DNA of 61,502 bases. Origin: a bacterium (lineage in GTDB: Bacteria; Zhuqueibacterota; QNDG01; JAGLOF01). Below are positions 25,160 through 34,902 of this stretch, in pieces (positions within the stretch are counted from its first letter, which is position 1; the number at the start of each line of letters is the position of its first letter). A program made the translations under genes and the position numbers. The notes below the pieces were generated by a model. That model searched no databases. It saw only the letters and a list, made by a program, of their open reading frames with translations, and was not told the DNA's origin. The stretch is from assembly GCA_016934955.1 (NCBI GenBank), contig JAFGRY010000049.1:1-61502 (forward strand). The letters are read 5' to 3'.

Positions 25160-27965
25160 ACACGTTCAGCAGTTCCAGGGATTAAAAGCGGGGTTTCCGT
25201 TTTCTCTTCTCCTTTCAGTATTTCTGCTTTTTTTATCGGGCTGCAGTTCCGTGAATATCAATCCGGGAGGAGAAACCCCGAATGAAACCTTTACACTGCC
25301 GACAGTCGAACGGGAGTTCCGGGCGGCCTGGGTCGCCACGGTTGCAAACATTAACTGGCCGAGCAGGCCCGGACTTCCTGTAGAGGAACAGAAACGTGAG
25401 GCAGCTGCACTGCTTGATATGCTCGAGGAGAATCATTTCAATGCGGTGATCTTTCAAGTCAGGCCCCAGTGTGATGCCTTGTATAAAAGCGGCATCGAAC
25501 CCTGGTCCTATTATCTTACCGGAAGTCAGGGTAAGCCGCCGGAGCCGTTTTACGATCCCCTTGTTTTCTGGATCGAGGAGTCCCACAAGCGGGGACTGGA
25601 ACTCCATGTCTGGCTCAATCCCTATCGGGCGCATCATCCCGATGGAGGAGCGATAAGTGATCATTCGATTGTCACCACCAGGCCGGACCTGACTCTGAAA
25701 TTGAAAAACGGGTATTACTGGATGGATCCGGCGAAACAGGGGACCCAGGACCACTCACTCGGCGTCGTAATGGATATTGTGGAACGGTACGACATCGACG
25801 GTGTGCATTTCGATGATTATTTTTATCCGTATCCGTCCTATAACGGCGGCGAAGATTTTCCCGATTCCGTGAGCTGGAATCTCTATAGAAGCAAGGGAGG
25901 CACGCTGAGCAGGGGAGACTGGCGCCGGGAACATGTAAATACATTCATCAGACGGGTCTATACAAGCATAAAAAGGACAAAGCCCCATGTCATGTTCGGC
26001 CTGAGTCCATTCGGTATCTGGCGGCCCAATTATCCGGAATCGATCCGGGGGCTGGATCAGTACGACCAGCTGTTTGCCGATGCCCGCCGCTGGCTAAACA
26101 ACGGCTGGATCGATTACTGGAGTCCCCAGCTGTACTGGCCGGTAAACCAGATCCCCCAGAGTTATCCGGTGCTGCTGGGATGGTGGAGCAGGGAAAACAC
26201 GCATCACCGTCATATATGGCCGGGGATAAACGTCGGCAGGTTCGACGGTGAACAGGGTGTGGACGAGATCCTGAATCAGATTATGATTACTCGCGGCATG
26301 CTTCCCGGAAATCCCGGCAATGTGCATTGGAGTATCGGGTCTCTGCTCGGCAACGAGCAGATGCTGCCTTCTCTCCTCTCCGGACCATATCGGCAGCAGG
26401 CACTGGTGCCTTCGTCCCCGTGGATTGACAGGAAAAAGCCCGGTATGCCGCAGGCAAGCGTATCTTCAGGTAAAGATTCTCTTGCCCTGTCCTGGCGCCG
26501 TAAAGGGACGGATGACGCACATCACTGGATCGTCTATCTGAAATACGGCGACACATCACGGTACCGTATTCTTACCCGGCAGGACAGTACTCTCACCGTT
26601 CCTCTTTTTGTACTCAAGGAGCGCTATGCGCGTCCCGGCGCCGGTGCGGAAGGGAAAAAAGCGGAAGATGTGCTTGATCCGATAACCGGAGCAGCGGTTT
26701 CGGCTGTCGATCGGGCGGGAAATGAAAGTGAACCAGCATTCATGCCGGTTCCCGCAATTTCTTTCACACAGGCGCCGCCTGTCGAGCCGTTACTGCCAAA
26801 GCAGGCAAACGGAGGATCGGATGCGACTGTTTTTCCGGTGAAGCCCGGGATTGACGTACTCGTGGAAGAGCGGCTCGACCTGATCAGGGGGAAACGGATC
26901 GGACTGATCACAAATCCCTCCGCTGTCGGCGCCGATCTGCGAAGTGATATCGACATCCTCACCGACATACCGGACGTGAATCTGGTAGCCCTGTTCGGAA
27001 CGGAACACGGGATACTGGGAGCCAGACAGGGACGCATCAGTCAAAAAGATGTGCCCGATTCACTGGCTGGTATTCCGGTGTACAGTCTGTACGATGGGTC
27101 CTATGCGCCTGAACCGGAATTGCTGGAACGGATCGATGTTCTCTTATTTGACATTCAGGGGGTGGGATCCGCCTGGTATACATTCAAATATTTCATGTCT
27201 TTTGCCATGGAGGCCTGCGCCCGGGCGGGCATACCCTTTATCGTGCTCGATCGACCCAATCCTCTCGGCGGTGAAATAGTGGAAGGACCCATCCTGCATC
27301 TGGGAGGAATATTCAGGCATCCGCTGCCTCTCCGGCACGGGATGACATACGGGGAACTTGCCCTGATGTGGAACGAGACGGAACATTTCGGTGCGGATGT
27401 GCAGGTGATCAAGATGAAGGGCTGGCGGCGCAGCATGACCTGGGATGACACCGGGCTGCACTGGGTTATGCCTTCTCCCAATATGGGCACCCTGGAAACG
27501 GCACTCGTCTATCCGGGACAGTGCCTTTTTGAGCGAACCAACATGTCGGAGGGCCGCGGTACGACAAAACCGTTCCTGATGGTCGGGGCGCCCTGGGTCG
27601 ACAGCAAGAGAGCGGTTGACGATCTGAACGGACGGAATCTCGCCGGAGCTCTTTTCCGTCCTGTCCATTTTATTCCAGAGATGTATGCACCCGGGGCAAA
27701 TATCCGCCGAAAACCCTGGAACCGTGTATGCCACGGGGTTGAGATCATCCTGACCGATTACAAGGCGTACCGTTCTGTTGAGGCGGCTCTGCATATCATC
27801 GATGCGTTTTTCAAGACAAACCCGGATTCGCTGAATTGGTCCCCTCCCGAAATTCTGAAGCGATTGGAGGAGCCGGAGATGACCGTAAACATGATCGTCG
27901 ATGCCTGCGGGAAAGAGGTTGAATCATTTGCCGGCATCAGGAAGAAGTATCTGATGTATAAATAG
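25152..27965 (+). CDS. Lipoprotein fusing a GHL10 glycosidase to a NamZ-type exo-muramidase
   Basis: 937 residues from the ATG at 25152, which overlaps the namZ stop; the frame opens at 25002 within namZ but the lipoprotein signal (SLLLSVFLLFLSGC) fixes the start. Residues about 50-410 are GHL10 (FRAAWVATVANINWPS, NAVIFQVRPQCDALYKS, DGVHFDDYFYPYP, FGLSPFGIWRP, YWSPQLYWPV). An Fn3-like linker follows (about 430-560). From about 585 to the end is a complete DUF1343 domain (GKRIGLITNPSAVG, LFGTEHGILGARQG, DVLLFDIQGVG, VLDRPNPLGG, TGLHWVMPSPNM). A two-enzyme lipoprotein facing the periplasm could hydrolyse both alternating linkages of a glycan strand in turn; that is inference. It is the strongest sequence link between GHL10 and murein in this window. 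Confidence 0.92.
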   Translation: MIKHVQQFQGLKAGFPFSLLLSVFLLFLSGCSSVNINPGGETPNETFTLPTVEREFRAAWVATVANINWPSRPGLPVEEQKREAAALLDMLEENHFNAVIFQVRPQCDALYKSGIEPWSYYLTGSQGKPPEPFYDPLVFWIEESHKRGLELHVWLNPYRAHHPDGGAISDHSIVTTRPDLTLKLKNGYYWMDPAKQGTQDHSLGVVMDIVERYDIDGVHFDDYFYPYPSYNGGEDFPDSVSWNLYRSKGGTLSRGDWRREHVNTFIRRVYTSIKRTKPHVMFGLSPFGIWRPNYPESIRGLDQYDQLFADARRWLNNGWIDYWSPQLYWPVNQIPQSYPVLLGWWSRENTHHRHIWPGINVGRFDGEQGVDEILNQIMITRGMLPGNPGNVHWSIGSLLGNEQMLPSLLSGPYRQQALVPSSPWIDRKKPGMPQASVSSGKDSLALSWRRKGTDDAHHWIVYLKYGDTSRYRILTRQDSTLTVPLFVLKERYARPGAGAEGKKAEDVLDPITGAAVSAVDRAGNESEPAFMPVPAISFTQAPPVEPLLPKQANGGSDATVFPVKPGIDVLVEERLDLIRGKRIGLITNPSAVGADLRSDIDILTDIPDVNLVALFGTEHGILGARQGRISQKDVPDSLAGIPVYSLYDGSYAPEPELLERIDVLLFDIQGVGSAWYTFKYFMSFAMEACARAGIPFIVLDRPNPLGGEIVEGPILHLGGIFRHPLPLRHGMTYGELALMWNETEHFGADVQVIKMKGWRRSMTWDDTGLHWVMPSPNMGTLETALVYPGQCLFERTNMSEGRGTTKPFLMVGAPWVDSKRAVDDLNGRNLAGALFRPVHFIPEMYAPGANIRRKPWNRVCHGVEIILTDYKAYRSVEAALHIIDAFFKTNPDSLNWSPPEILKRLEEPEMTVNMIVDACGKEVESFAGIRKKYLMYK

Positions 27966-28074
27966 CGGACAACGCCAGGCTCAACGTGTCATCAGCCGCC
28001 ATGGAGCGGCCTGGCACCGCAAAGTCCGTATTCCGGTGCAGATCATTACGCTCAGAAAGAGACAGGAGTCTGCG

Positions 28075-28980
28075 ATGAAAATACATATCATTCTCGGTTG
28101 TGCCGCACTTCTGGCAACCGCACCGCTCTTCGCTCAGCGGCAACCCGGTGTATCCTCGCAGCTGCCGATACGGTTTGAGGAGCTGACCACACCGGATTTC
28201 ATCACAGCGGTTGAACTGTCCGAAGGCGTATGTATTGTGCCCTTCGGGATTCTCGAAAAACACGGGCCCCACCTGCCCCTGGGAACGGATATATACATCG
28301 CCAGAAACATTTCGCTTCAGGCAGCCGGGCGCGAATACTGCGTCGTCTTCCCTGAATACTATTTCGGGCAGATATATGAAGCGAAACACCAGCCCGGGAC
28401 CATCGCTTACAGTCCGGAGACGGTCTATCGGCTCCTGCAGGAGACATGTGCTGAACTGGGAAGAAACGGGTTTAAAAAGATAATCATTGTGAACGGGCAC
28501 GGAGGCAACCGGTTTTTCATACACTATTTCTGTCAGGCACAGCTGGCGGAGGCCAAAGACTATGCCGTCATCTTTTTCACACCCACCCCCAATCCGGAAG
28601 TCGCCGAAAAGGTATCAGGCCTGAAAGAAACCGTCGAAGACGGACATGCCGGTGAATCCGAAACTTCGGAAATGCTGGTCATCCGTCCCGATCTGGTCCA
28701 TCCGGAACGCGCGCGGGAGCAGTCGGGGGAGAATTGGCAGCGGCTGCACCATATATCCGATATCTGGACGGGGATCTGGTGGTATGCCCGGTATCCCAAT
28801 CATTATTCGGGAGACGGCAGCTATGCGAAGAAAGAGATCGGAGAACTCATTATAGATGACAGCGTCAATCAGCTCGTTCGACTGATCAAGGCAGTGAAGA
28901 AAGATGATGAAATTCTGAAGTTGCAGAAACGGTTTTTCCATGAAGCGGAGGACCCTCTGAATACAAAACAGCAACAGTGA
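28075..28980 (+). CDS. Exported creatininase-family amidohydrolase
   Basis: 301 residues from ATG 28075 (AGGAG upstream; frame opens at 28036). A signal peptide ends near PLFAQ. Creatininase-family metal-site motifs are all present: FGILEKHGPHLPLGTD, IIVNGHGGNRFF and DGHAGESETSEML. Members are usually cytoplasmic zinc or manganese amidohydrolases opening small cyclic amides (creatinine, and a pterin or riboflavin intermediate in other branches), so an exported copy is unusual. The upstream genes all act on murein, so a periplasmic amide or lactam derived from the wall is a reasonable guess, but the sequence does not prove it. The 109-base gap before it contains imperfect inverted repeats (27974-28015). 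Confidence 0.85.
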   Translation: MKIHIILGCAALLATAPLFAQRQPGVSSQLPIRFEELTTPDFITAVELSEGVCIVPFGILEKHGPHLPLGTDIYIARNISLQAAGREYCVVFPEYYFGQIYEAKHQPGTIAYSPETVYRLLQETCAELGRNGFKKIIIVNGHGGNRFFIHYFCQAQLAEAKDYAVIFFTPTPNPEVAEKVSGLKETVEDGHAGESETSEMLVIRPDLVHPERAREQSGENWQRLHHISDIWTGIWWYARYPNHYSGDGSYAKKEIGELIIDDSVNQLVRLIKAVKKDDEILKLQKRFFHEAEDPLNTKQQQ

Positions 28981-29001
28981 CCAGTTATGTCGTATTTGAC
29001 G

Positions 29002-29030
29002 TTGATTGGCGACTTATGGATTTGTATCTT
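29002..29030 (+). promoter_or_regulatory. Candidate sigma-70-type promoter for the etf-glcD genes
   Basis: TTGATT at 29002-29007 is followed after 17 bases by TATCTT at 29025-29030, 25 bases before the etfB start. Each hexamer matches the general consensus at four of six positions. The preceding gene is a different functional unit, so a promoter here is plausible. The match is weak on its own. Confidence 0.3.
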
Positions 29031-29054
29031 TTGATTTAGGCGGAGTGAGCGGAA

Positions 29055-29858
29055 ATGGAGCTGATGGTCTGCATCAAACAGGTGCCGGGGACCTCGGAAG
29101 TCGATATTGATGAAAAAACAGGCGTACTCAAGCGCGAGGGAATCGATTCGAAGATGAATCCGTATGACCTCTATGCGCTTGAAACGGCGTTTCGTATCCG
29201 GGAAGAGAGGGGAGGTACGGTGAAGGTCATCAGCATGGGGCCTCCGCAGGCCGCTGCCGTACTTTTCGAGTCGTTTATGATGGGTGCCGATGACGGTATT
29301 CTCCTGACGGACAGACGGTTCGCCGGCGCTGATGTACTGGCAACGGCCTACACCCTGGCCCAGGGGATTGAAAAAGCGGGCGTGCCGGATATCATTGTTT
29401 GCGGCAAACAGACGACCGACGGCGACACGGCCCAGGTCGGTCCTGAGATTGCTGAATTCCTTGATATCCCCCACGTGACAAACATTAGAAGAATTGTCGC
29501 CGCCGAGGAAAAAACGGTCATCGTTGAGATGGACATGGCTGAAACCGTTGAAATAATGAGCGTTCGTTACCCCTGTCTCATCAGTGTGGAAAAAAATATC
29601 TATACACCGAGGCTCCCTTCTTATAAACGGAAACTCGAGATCGGCGACAGGGAAATAATCCGGCTTTCACTGGATGATTTCTCCGATCGGAACGAGCTTC
29701 ATTACGGGCTGAACGGCTCCCCGACCCAGGTTTTGAAAGTGTTTCCCCCTGCTCCCAATACCGATCATGATCTGGTGCGTGGAGATTCCGGGCATCTGGC
29801 TGCATATCTATTTGAACGTCTTGTGGAACGGAAGTTCATCCGGAAGGATCCGGTATGA
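29055..29858 (+). CDS. etfB: Electron transfer flavoprotein, beta subunit
   Basis: 267 residues, the usual EtfB length. It begins [16 protein letters not shown], has [12 protein letters not shown], the adenine-nucleotide region [22 protein letters not shown] and a [13 protein letters not shown] segment typical of the family. EtfB pairs with EtfA to form a cytoplasmic FAD protein that passes electrons between a dehydrogenase and NAD, ferredoxin or quinone. The gene overlaps etfA by four bases (ATGA). The neighbouring GlcD-type flavoprotein suggests the partner dehydrogenase is a lactate or glycolate oxidising enzyme. Confidence 0.93.
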   Translation: MELMVCIKQVPGTSEVDIDEKTGVLKREGIDSKMNPYDLYALETAFRIREERGGTVKVISMGPPQAAAVLFESFMMGADDGILLTDRRFAGADVLATAYTLAQGIEKAGVPDIIVCGKQTTDGDTAQVGPEIAEFLDIPHVTNIRRIVAAEEKTVIVEMDMAETVEIMSVRYPCLISVEKNIYTPRLPSYKRKLEIGDREIIRLSLDDFSDRNELHYGLNGSPTQVLKVFPPAPNTDHDLVRGDSGHLAAYLFERLVERKFIRKDPV

Positions 29859-31042
29859 AGAAACTGATCATTCATCATGACCGGATAGACGATCCTGAAA
29901 AATGGGTGGAAATCTGTCCCTTCGGCGCTCTGGAAGTAGTCGATGGGAAACTGGAGATAAACGCCGCATGTAAAATGTGCAGTATCTGCATAAAACAGGG
30001 ACCGAAAGGCGCCTTTGAGTCCGTTGAGACGGATATTTCTGCAGTTGCCAAAGAGGAGTGGAAGGGCGTGGCCGTGTACGTTGATCATCTTGAAGGGAAC
30101 ATCCATCCGGTGACCTATGAATTATTGGGCAAGGCCGGCGAACTTGCCCGTAAACTAGATCACCCAGTCTATGCCCTGTTTTCCGGCTCCGGTATTATCC
30201 GGAATGCGGAGAAGTTGCGATATTATGGTGCCGATGAAATCATTGTTTATGATCATCCGGCCCTGGAATATTTTCGTATTGAGCCTTATGCAGCAGTGTT
30301 TGAAGATTTCATCATAAAAAGAAAACCCGCTATTGTGCTGGCGGGAGGGACCACTGTCGGCAGGTCTCTGGCGCCAAGAGTGGCGGCCAGATTTCGAACG
30401 GGTCTGACGGCGGATTGCACGCTGCTCGAGGTACGGGAAAACACGGACCTTGATCAGATTCGTCCCGCATACGGCGGAAATATCATGGCCCATATTCATA
30501 CACCGAATCACCGGCCGCAATTTGCCACGGTACGATACAAGATTTTCCCGACCCCGGAGAGGCGGAAAGAGCCTTCAGGGACGATCACCCGCATGCAGCC
30601 GGCTGAAGAAAGGCTTAAATCGCGGATCGACGTCCGCGAAATAAGGAAAAAAGAACAGCAGATGAATCTGGAAGATGCGGAAATAATCGTCGTTGCCGGC
30701 CGCGGTGTAAAAAAGAAAGAAGATCTTTTACTGATCAGGACCCTTGCAGCCGCCCTGGGAGGGCAGACAGCCGCGACCAGGCCTTTGATCGAAAACGGCT
30801 GGGCTGATCCGCGAAATCAGATCGGGCTGAGCGGGAGGACGGTAAAACCCAAAATGATAATTACCTGCGGGGTTTCCGGATCGATCCAGTTCGTTGCGGG
30901 GATGCAGAACTCGGATTATATTATTGCCATAAATACAGATGAAAACGCTCCCATCATGAAGGTTGCGCATCTCGGACTCGCTGGCGATCTGTATGAAATT
31001 ATTCCCCGGCTGCTGGCGAAAATGACAGCCGATCCCTCATGA
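29855..31042 (+). CDS. etfA: Electron transfer flavoprotein, alpha subunit, with ferredoxin-like N-terminal domain
   Basis: 395 residues. Residues 1-65 form a ferredoxin-like extension with C21 (ICPFGAL) and C39, C42, C45 (CKMCSIC). These four are the set expected to hold one [4Fe-4S] cluster, while the ligands for a second cluster are missing (G49 replaces the last Cys). The remainder is a normal EtfA, with the C-terminal FAD-binding domain around residues 270-385 ([28 protein letters not shown]). EtfA subunits with this extension occur in electron-bifurcating or confurcating lactate dehydrogenase complexes such as Acetobacterium LctBCD. Combined with the downstream GlcD-type gene this suggests a bifurcating LDH-Etf complex. 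Confidence 0.92.
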   Translation: MKKLIIHHDRIDDPEKWVEICPFGALEVVDGKLEINAACKMCSICIKQGPKGAFESVETDISAVAKEEWKGVAVYVDHLEGNIHPVTYELLGKAGELARKLDHPVYALFSGSGIIRNAEKLRYYGADEIIVYDHPALEYFRIEPYAAVFEDFIIKRKPAIVLAGGTTVGRSLAPRVAARFRTGLTADCTLLEVRENTDLDQIRPAYGGNIMAHIHTPNHRPQFATVRYKIFPTPERRKEPSGTITRMQPAEERLKSRIDVREIRKKEQQMNLEDAEIIVVAGRGVKKKEDLLLIRTLAAALGGQTAATRPLIENGWADPRNQIGLSGRTVKPKMIITCGVSGSIQFVAGMQNSDYIIAINTDENAPIMKVAHLGLAGDLYEIIPRLLAKMTADPS

Positions 31043-31087
31043 TGCGAGGGGAACGTTCTCTTTGTGTCGGATAAGGAAGAACCAGCC

Positions 31088-32482
31088 ATGAAATACCATT
31101 CTCTTAATCGGGCGGATATCGATTTCTTAATAGGCACCTGCGATCCTGAGAGAGTCTTTTACGGAGACGCCATCAGTGATGATTTCGGGCATGACGAGTT
31201 GTCTGATATTCACCATATGCCGGATGTTCTCGTCAAAGCGACCTGCACGGAGGAAGTCTCAGAGATTATGCAGTACGCGTCGAGGCATAAAATACCTGTC
31301 ACTCCCAGAGGTGAGGGCACGGGCCTTGTTGGGGGAGCGGTCGCTCTGCATGGCGGCATCATGCTCAATCTCAGTCTGATGAACCGGATACTCGAGCTTG
31401 ATGAAGAGAACCTGACGCTGACGGTCGAGGCCGGTGTGCTTCTCATGGAAATTTCCGCCTTTGTTGAGAAACACGGCCTTTTTTATCCTCCCGATCCGGG
31501 TGAGAAGAGTGCGACGATCGGCGGAAATATTTCCACCAATGCAGGTGGAATGCGGGCAGTGAAATACGGGGTGACCCGCGACTTCATCCGCGGTCTGGAA
31601 GTTGTTCTCCCCGGAGGAGAAGTGATGGAGTTAGGCGGGAAAGTCGTCAAGAACAGTTCCGGATACAGTCTCAAGGACCTCATCATCGGATCCGAAGGGA
31701 CGCTGGCAGTGGTGACAAAAGCAGTGCTCCGTCTGCTTCCTCTTCCCGCCAGGGCGATAAGTCTGCTCATCCCTTTTCCGGATCTGAAAACCGCCATCGA
31801 AACCGTCCCCGAAATTATCAAATCGAAATCCACGCCCACGGCTGTGGAATTCATGGAAAGAGATGTTATCCTGGCCGCGGAAGAATATCTGGGCAAAAAA
31901 TTTCCCGACAATTCATCGGATGCCTATCTGCTTCTTACGTTTGACGGAAATTCAAAGGAGGAGATCGAGGCCGCTTATGATCCTGTGGCAAGACTGTGTC
32001 TCGATTCCGGGGCCATCGATGTGTTCATATCAGAAACTGCGGAACGGCAGGAAGCCATCTGGTCGGCCAGAGGCGCCTTTCTCGAGGCGATAAAAGCCTC
32101 TACCACCGAGATGGATGAAGTCGATGTCGTCGTTCCCAGGAACCGTGTCGCCGAATTCATCACGTTTACCCGGCGGGTCGAGAATGATCATGGTCTTCGT
32201 ATCCGCAGTTTCGGCCATTCCGGGGATGGAAACCTGCATGTCTATCTGCTCAAGGATGATCTGCCGGAAAATGCATGGAATGAGAAGCGCGAGACCGCAA
32301 TGCATACATTGTATACCCTGGCCAGAGAAATGGGAGGTCAGGTCTCCGGAGAACATGGTATCGGGTATGCAAAACGGCCCTACCTGCGCCAGTGGTTCGG
32401 AGACGCCGGTCTGGAACTCATGAGAGGAATCAAAAACGTGTTCGATCCGGATATGATTCTCAATCCGGGGAAAATCTTCTGA
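31088..32482 (+). CDS. FAD-linked D-lactate/glycolate dehydrogenase (GlcD family)
   Basis: 464 residues from ATG 31088 (AAGGAAG six bases upstream; a GTG at 31064 is the alternative). It has the FAD-binding PCMH fold ([55 protein letters not shown]) and the C-terminal FAD-oxidase domain with metal-site motifs [14 protein letters not shown] and [14 protein letters not shown]. The length and gene order etfB-etfA-glcD match LctD of lactate-oxidising anaerobes. D-lactate is the co-product of the MurQ etherase reaction, so it is the most economical substrate here. Glycolate or another 2-hydroxy acid is possible. Confidence 0.9.
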   Translation: MKYHSLNRADIDFLIGTCDPERVFYGDAISDDFGHDELSDIHHMPDVLVKATCTEEVSEIMQYASRHKIPVTPRGEGTGLVGGAVALHGGIMLNLSLMNRILELDEENLTLTVEAGVLLMEISAFVEKHGLFYPPDPGEKSATIGGNISTNAGGMRAVKYGVTRDFIRGLEVVLPGGEVMELGGKVVKNSSGYSLKDLIIGSEGTLAVVTKAVLRLLPLPARAISLLIPFPDLKTAIETVPEIIKSKSTPTAVEFMERDVILAAEEYLGKKFPDNSSDAYLLLTFDGNSKEEIEAAYDPVARLCLDSGAIDVFISETAERQEAIWSARGAFLEAIKASTTEMDEVDVVVPRNRVAEFITFTRRVENDHGLRIRSFGHSGDGNLHVYLLKDDLPENAWNEKRETAMHTLYTLAREMGGQVSGEHGIGYAKRPYLRQWFGDAGLELMRGIKNVFDPDMILNPGKIF

Positions 32483-32543
32483 AAAAGACAGCGGTATATA
32501 AACGGCAGTAAAGCCGCATAATTACCATCAGAGTGGAGGAAAA

Positions 32544-34733
32544 ATGCGAGATTTGCGATACAGGCCGAAGAAAAATGCAGGCGCCATGTACCGGGGAGTG
32601 CCTGTTATCACTGTTCTGCTGCTGCTTTCCGCCGCCCGGAATGTGCGGGGCCAGGAACAGCTTTCATTTGAATCATTTATTTCCCGATATTCTCACCAGA
32701 AACAGGAACTGGCCCGGGAATACTGGCAGATGGCGCTTGAATCGGTTCCGGTTGCGCCTGTTCCCGTCCCGGTCACTGCATCCGATGCCGTTTCTGACAC
32801 CGCTCTTGTCAATTCACTGACCACGGCTTATAGAGAAAGACTTTTATCCGATCTGGCCGAGCTGCGCCGCCTCCACGCGAAATCGGTCGAAGCGGAACAC
32901 ATACTCAGGCAGGAATCACTGCACTGGCACTCTTTTCTGGATGACATTCAGGATGTTCCCCGGCTGGGCGATGTCTATCTGAAAGCGCTGGGAATCGTAA
33001 AAAAGTATGAACCGCTCCTTAAAAAACAGGAAAGAAAAGCGGCCGGTCTTGAGAAGCAAATCGAGAACCTCCGTGTCAATGCCTCGCTCGACCAGGTGTC
33101 AGCGAATTTTACCGTACAGGACTGGATCGTGATAATCGTGTACCTGATCTTCACGACCATACTGGGCGCGGTGCTCGCCGGGAAACAGACTTCCATCAAA
33201 GACTTTTTTCTCGGAGGAAGAAAACTTCCCTGGCCTGCTGTGTGCGGATCCATCATGGCCACGGAACTTTCCGCTGCGACCTTTCTTATCGCTCCCGCCA
33301 TCGTTTTTTCCAAAGGAGGTGACATGACCTACCTGCAGCTGGCGGCGGGAACCATTCTGGCCCGCTTCATTATCGGGTATTTTTTCGTTCCTGCATACTA
33401 TAAACATGAGATCTATTCGCCTTATGATTATATGGGGAACCAGCTCGGACCCAGGGTCAAGAACATTACCTCAATTCTTTTCATGATCGGGGGAGTGCTC
33501 GCACAGGGTGCCAGGATCTATATCGCAGCCAAGGCGCTGCAGGTTATCACCGGTACTGATATCAACACCTCGATCATTATCATCGGAGCGGTATCCATCG
33601 GCTGGACCATTATGGGAGGAATCACTACTGTCATCTGGACCGATGCAATTCAGTTCGTGCTGTTTTCAATCGGCGCAGTAGCCGCCCTGATATTTATCGC
33701 CAATGCTGTTGACGGCGGGATTATCACGGTCATAAAAGAAGCGATTGCGGCGGGAAAATTCAGGCTCATCAATGTAAACTTCAATCTCAAAGACGCCTAT
33801 CTTCTGTGGTGCGGTCTTTTTGCCACCAGTTTTCTGACGCTGGGATCGCACGGGACGGATCAATTGATGGCCCAGCGCATGTTCACCTGCAAGAATCAGG
33901 ATGATGCCAGAAAAGCGATCACGTGGTCGAGTTCGGTTCTGATTATGACATTTGTCCTGCTTATGGTCGGGGCGGCAATGTACGTTTACTACAAGTATAT
34001 ACCTTTCACCGCCCCGGAACAGGTGATCGTCAACGCTGACTCGATGAAGGTCTTCGCCGTCTATATTGTCGATGTGATGCCGCCCTTCCTTTCGGGATTG
34101 CTGATGGCCGCTATTTTCGCCACCGCCATCTCGACAGCAGATTCAATTCTCGCAGCCCTGTCCCAGACCACAATTTCCATTTTTTACAGACCATTCATTA
34201 AATCCGATGGAAGCGAGAAGCACTATGTGATGGCATCGAGGATTATCGTCTTTTTCTGGGGGATCTTTCTTACCGGATTTGCCATTTTCTGCCACATCAT
34301 CGCACAGAGATTCGGCGATCTTATTCAATTCGCCCTGGCCATGGCGGCGTATACGTACGGCGCTCTGCTCGGCACGTTCCTGATGGCGTTTCTTCCCACG
34401 CGGAAAAATGATACAGGATTGATGTGGAGTGTGCCCCTGTCCCTGCTGATCGTTTTTGCCCTGAACTGGCATCAGCCTGTCACGCAATTAATCGTGCTTG
34501 CGTTCTGTCTGATACTGATAGTCCAGGCTGTACGCCATTTCAGAACGGAACCCCTGAAAATCGCTTACGTCGGCATCGGCGTCAGTCTCGTTCTGGTGGT
34601 GAGCATGGCGGTGGTGGGAGTCACTGCGGAAGGTGATCCCGTCTATATCAATCTGGCCTGGCCCTGGCACTATCCCGTCGGGACGATCATGACATTCGTT
34701 CTCGGGTATCTCGTGGGAGAACGAAAGGAGTGA
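32544..34733 (+). CDS. Sodium:solute symporter (SSS family) with an N-terminal extracytoplasmic extension
   Basis: 729 residues starting after a GGAGGA site. A signal-like segment (VPVITVLLLLSAARNVRGQ) is followed by about 150 residues that are hydrophilic and helical with coiled-coil character (for example about 85-175), then from about residue 190 a full SSS permease of some 13 membrane segments (LGGRKLPWPAVCGSIMATELSA region; SIGWTIMGGITTVIWTD; GSHGTDQLMAQRMF; FATAISTADSILAALSQ). SSS proteins import sugars, amino acids, sialic acid or lactate with Na+. The final position after the lactate-oxidising genes and within a murein locus suggests MurNAc, muropeptide or lactate import. The N-terminal extension is not part of ordinary family members. 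Confidence 0.9.
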   Translation: MRDLRYRPKKNAGAMYRGVPVITVLLLLSAARNVRGQEQLSFESFISRYSHQKQELAREYWQMALESVPVAPVPVPVTASDAVSDTALVNSLTTAYRERLLSDLAELRRLHAKSVEAEHILRQESLHWHSFLDDIQDVPRLGDVYLKALGIVKKYEPLLKKQERKAAGLEKQIENLRVNASLDQVSANFTVQDWIVIIVYLIFTTILGAVLAGKQTSIKDFFLGGRKLPWPAVCGSIMATELSAATFLIAPAIVFSKGGDMTYLQLAAGTILARFIIGYFFVPAYYKHEIYSPYDYMGNQLGPRVKNITSILFMIGGVLAQGARIYIAAKALQVITGTDINTSIIIIGAVSIGWTIMGGITTVIWTDAIQFVLFSIGAVAALIFIANAVDGGIITVIKEAIAAGKFRLINVNFNLKDAYLLWCGLFATSFLTLGSHGTDQLMAQRMFTCKNQDDARKAITWSSSVLIMTFVLLMVGAAMYVYYKYIPFTAPEQVIVNADSMKVFAVYIVDVMPPFLSGLLMAAIFATAISTADSILAALSQTTISIFYRPFIKSDGSEKHYVMASRIIVFFWGIFLTGFAIFCHIIAQRFGDLIQFALAMAAYTYGALLGTFLMAFLPTRKNDTGLMWSVPLSLLIVFALNWHQPVTQLIVLAFCLILIVQAVRHFRTEPLKIAYVGIGVSLVLVVSMAVVGVTAEGDPVYINLAWPWHYPVGTIMTFVLGYLVGERKE

Positions 34734-34740
34734 GAGCGCA

Positions 34741-34824
34741 AAGGTGATGGTGTTCCCCACCGCACCATAAGGGAGAGATTCTGTTTTATTCTTCACAAAC
34801 GATGTACGAGACAAATAGTATTTG
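34741..34824. promoter_or_regulatory. Intergenic hairpin and odd-centred palindrome after the symporter gene
   Basis: ATGGTG (34747-34752) can pair with CACCAT (34763-34768) over a ten-base loop, but no T run follows, so it is at best a weak terminator. Further on, CAAATA-G-TATTTG (34812-34824) is a perfect six-base inverted repeat and could be an operator for the next gene, which starts about 80 bases later. Confidence 0.25.
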
Positions 34825-34902
34825 CAGTTCGTTACATAACAGGGCATATCCCTTCCGGTCTCCGGTCGCCGGTAATGCCATAACGTGAAACCCGAATACC
34901 CT

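Noticed and set aside
27974..28015. Terminator after the GHL10-NamZ gene
   Set aside because: GCCAGGC/GCCTGGC and GCCGC/GCGGC can pair, but the arms overlap, so only one can form, and no T run follows. Kept only as a possible structured spacer.
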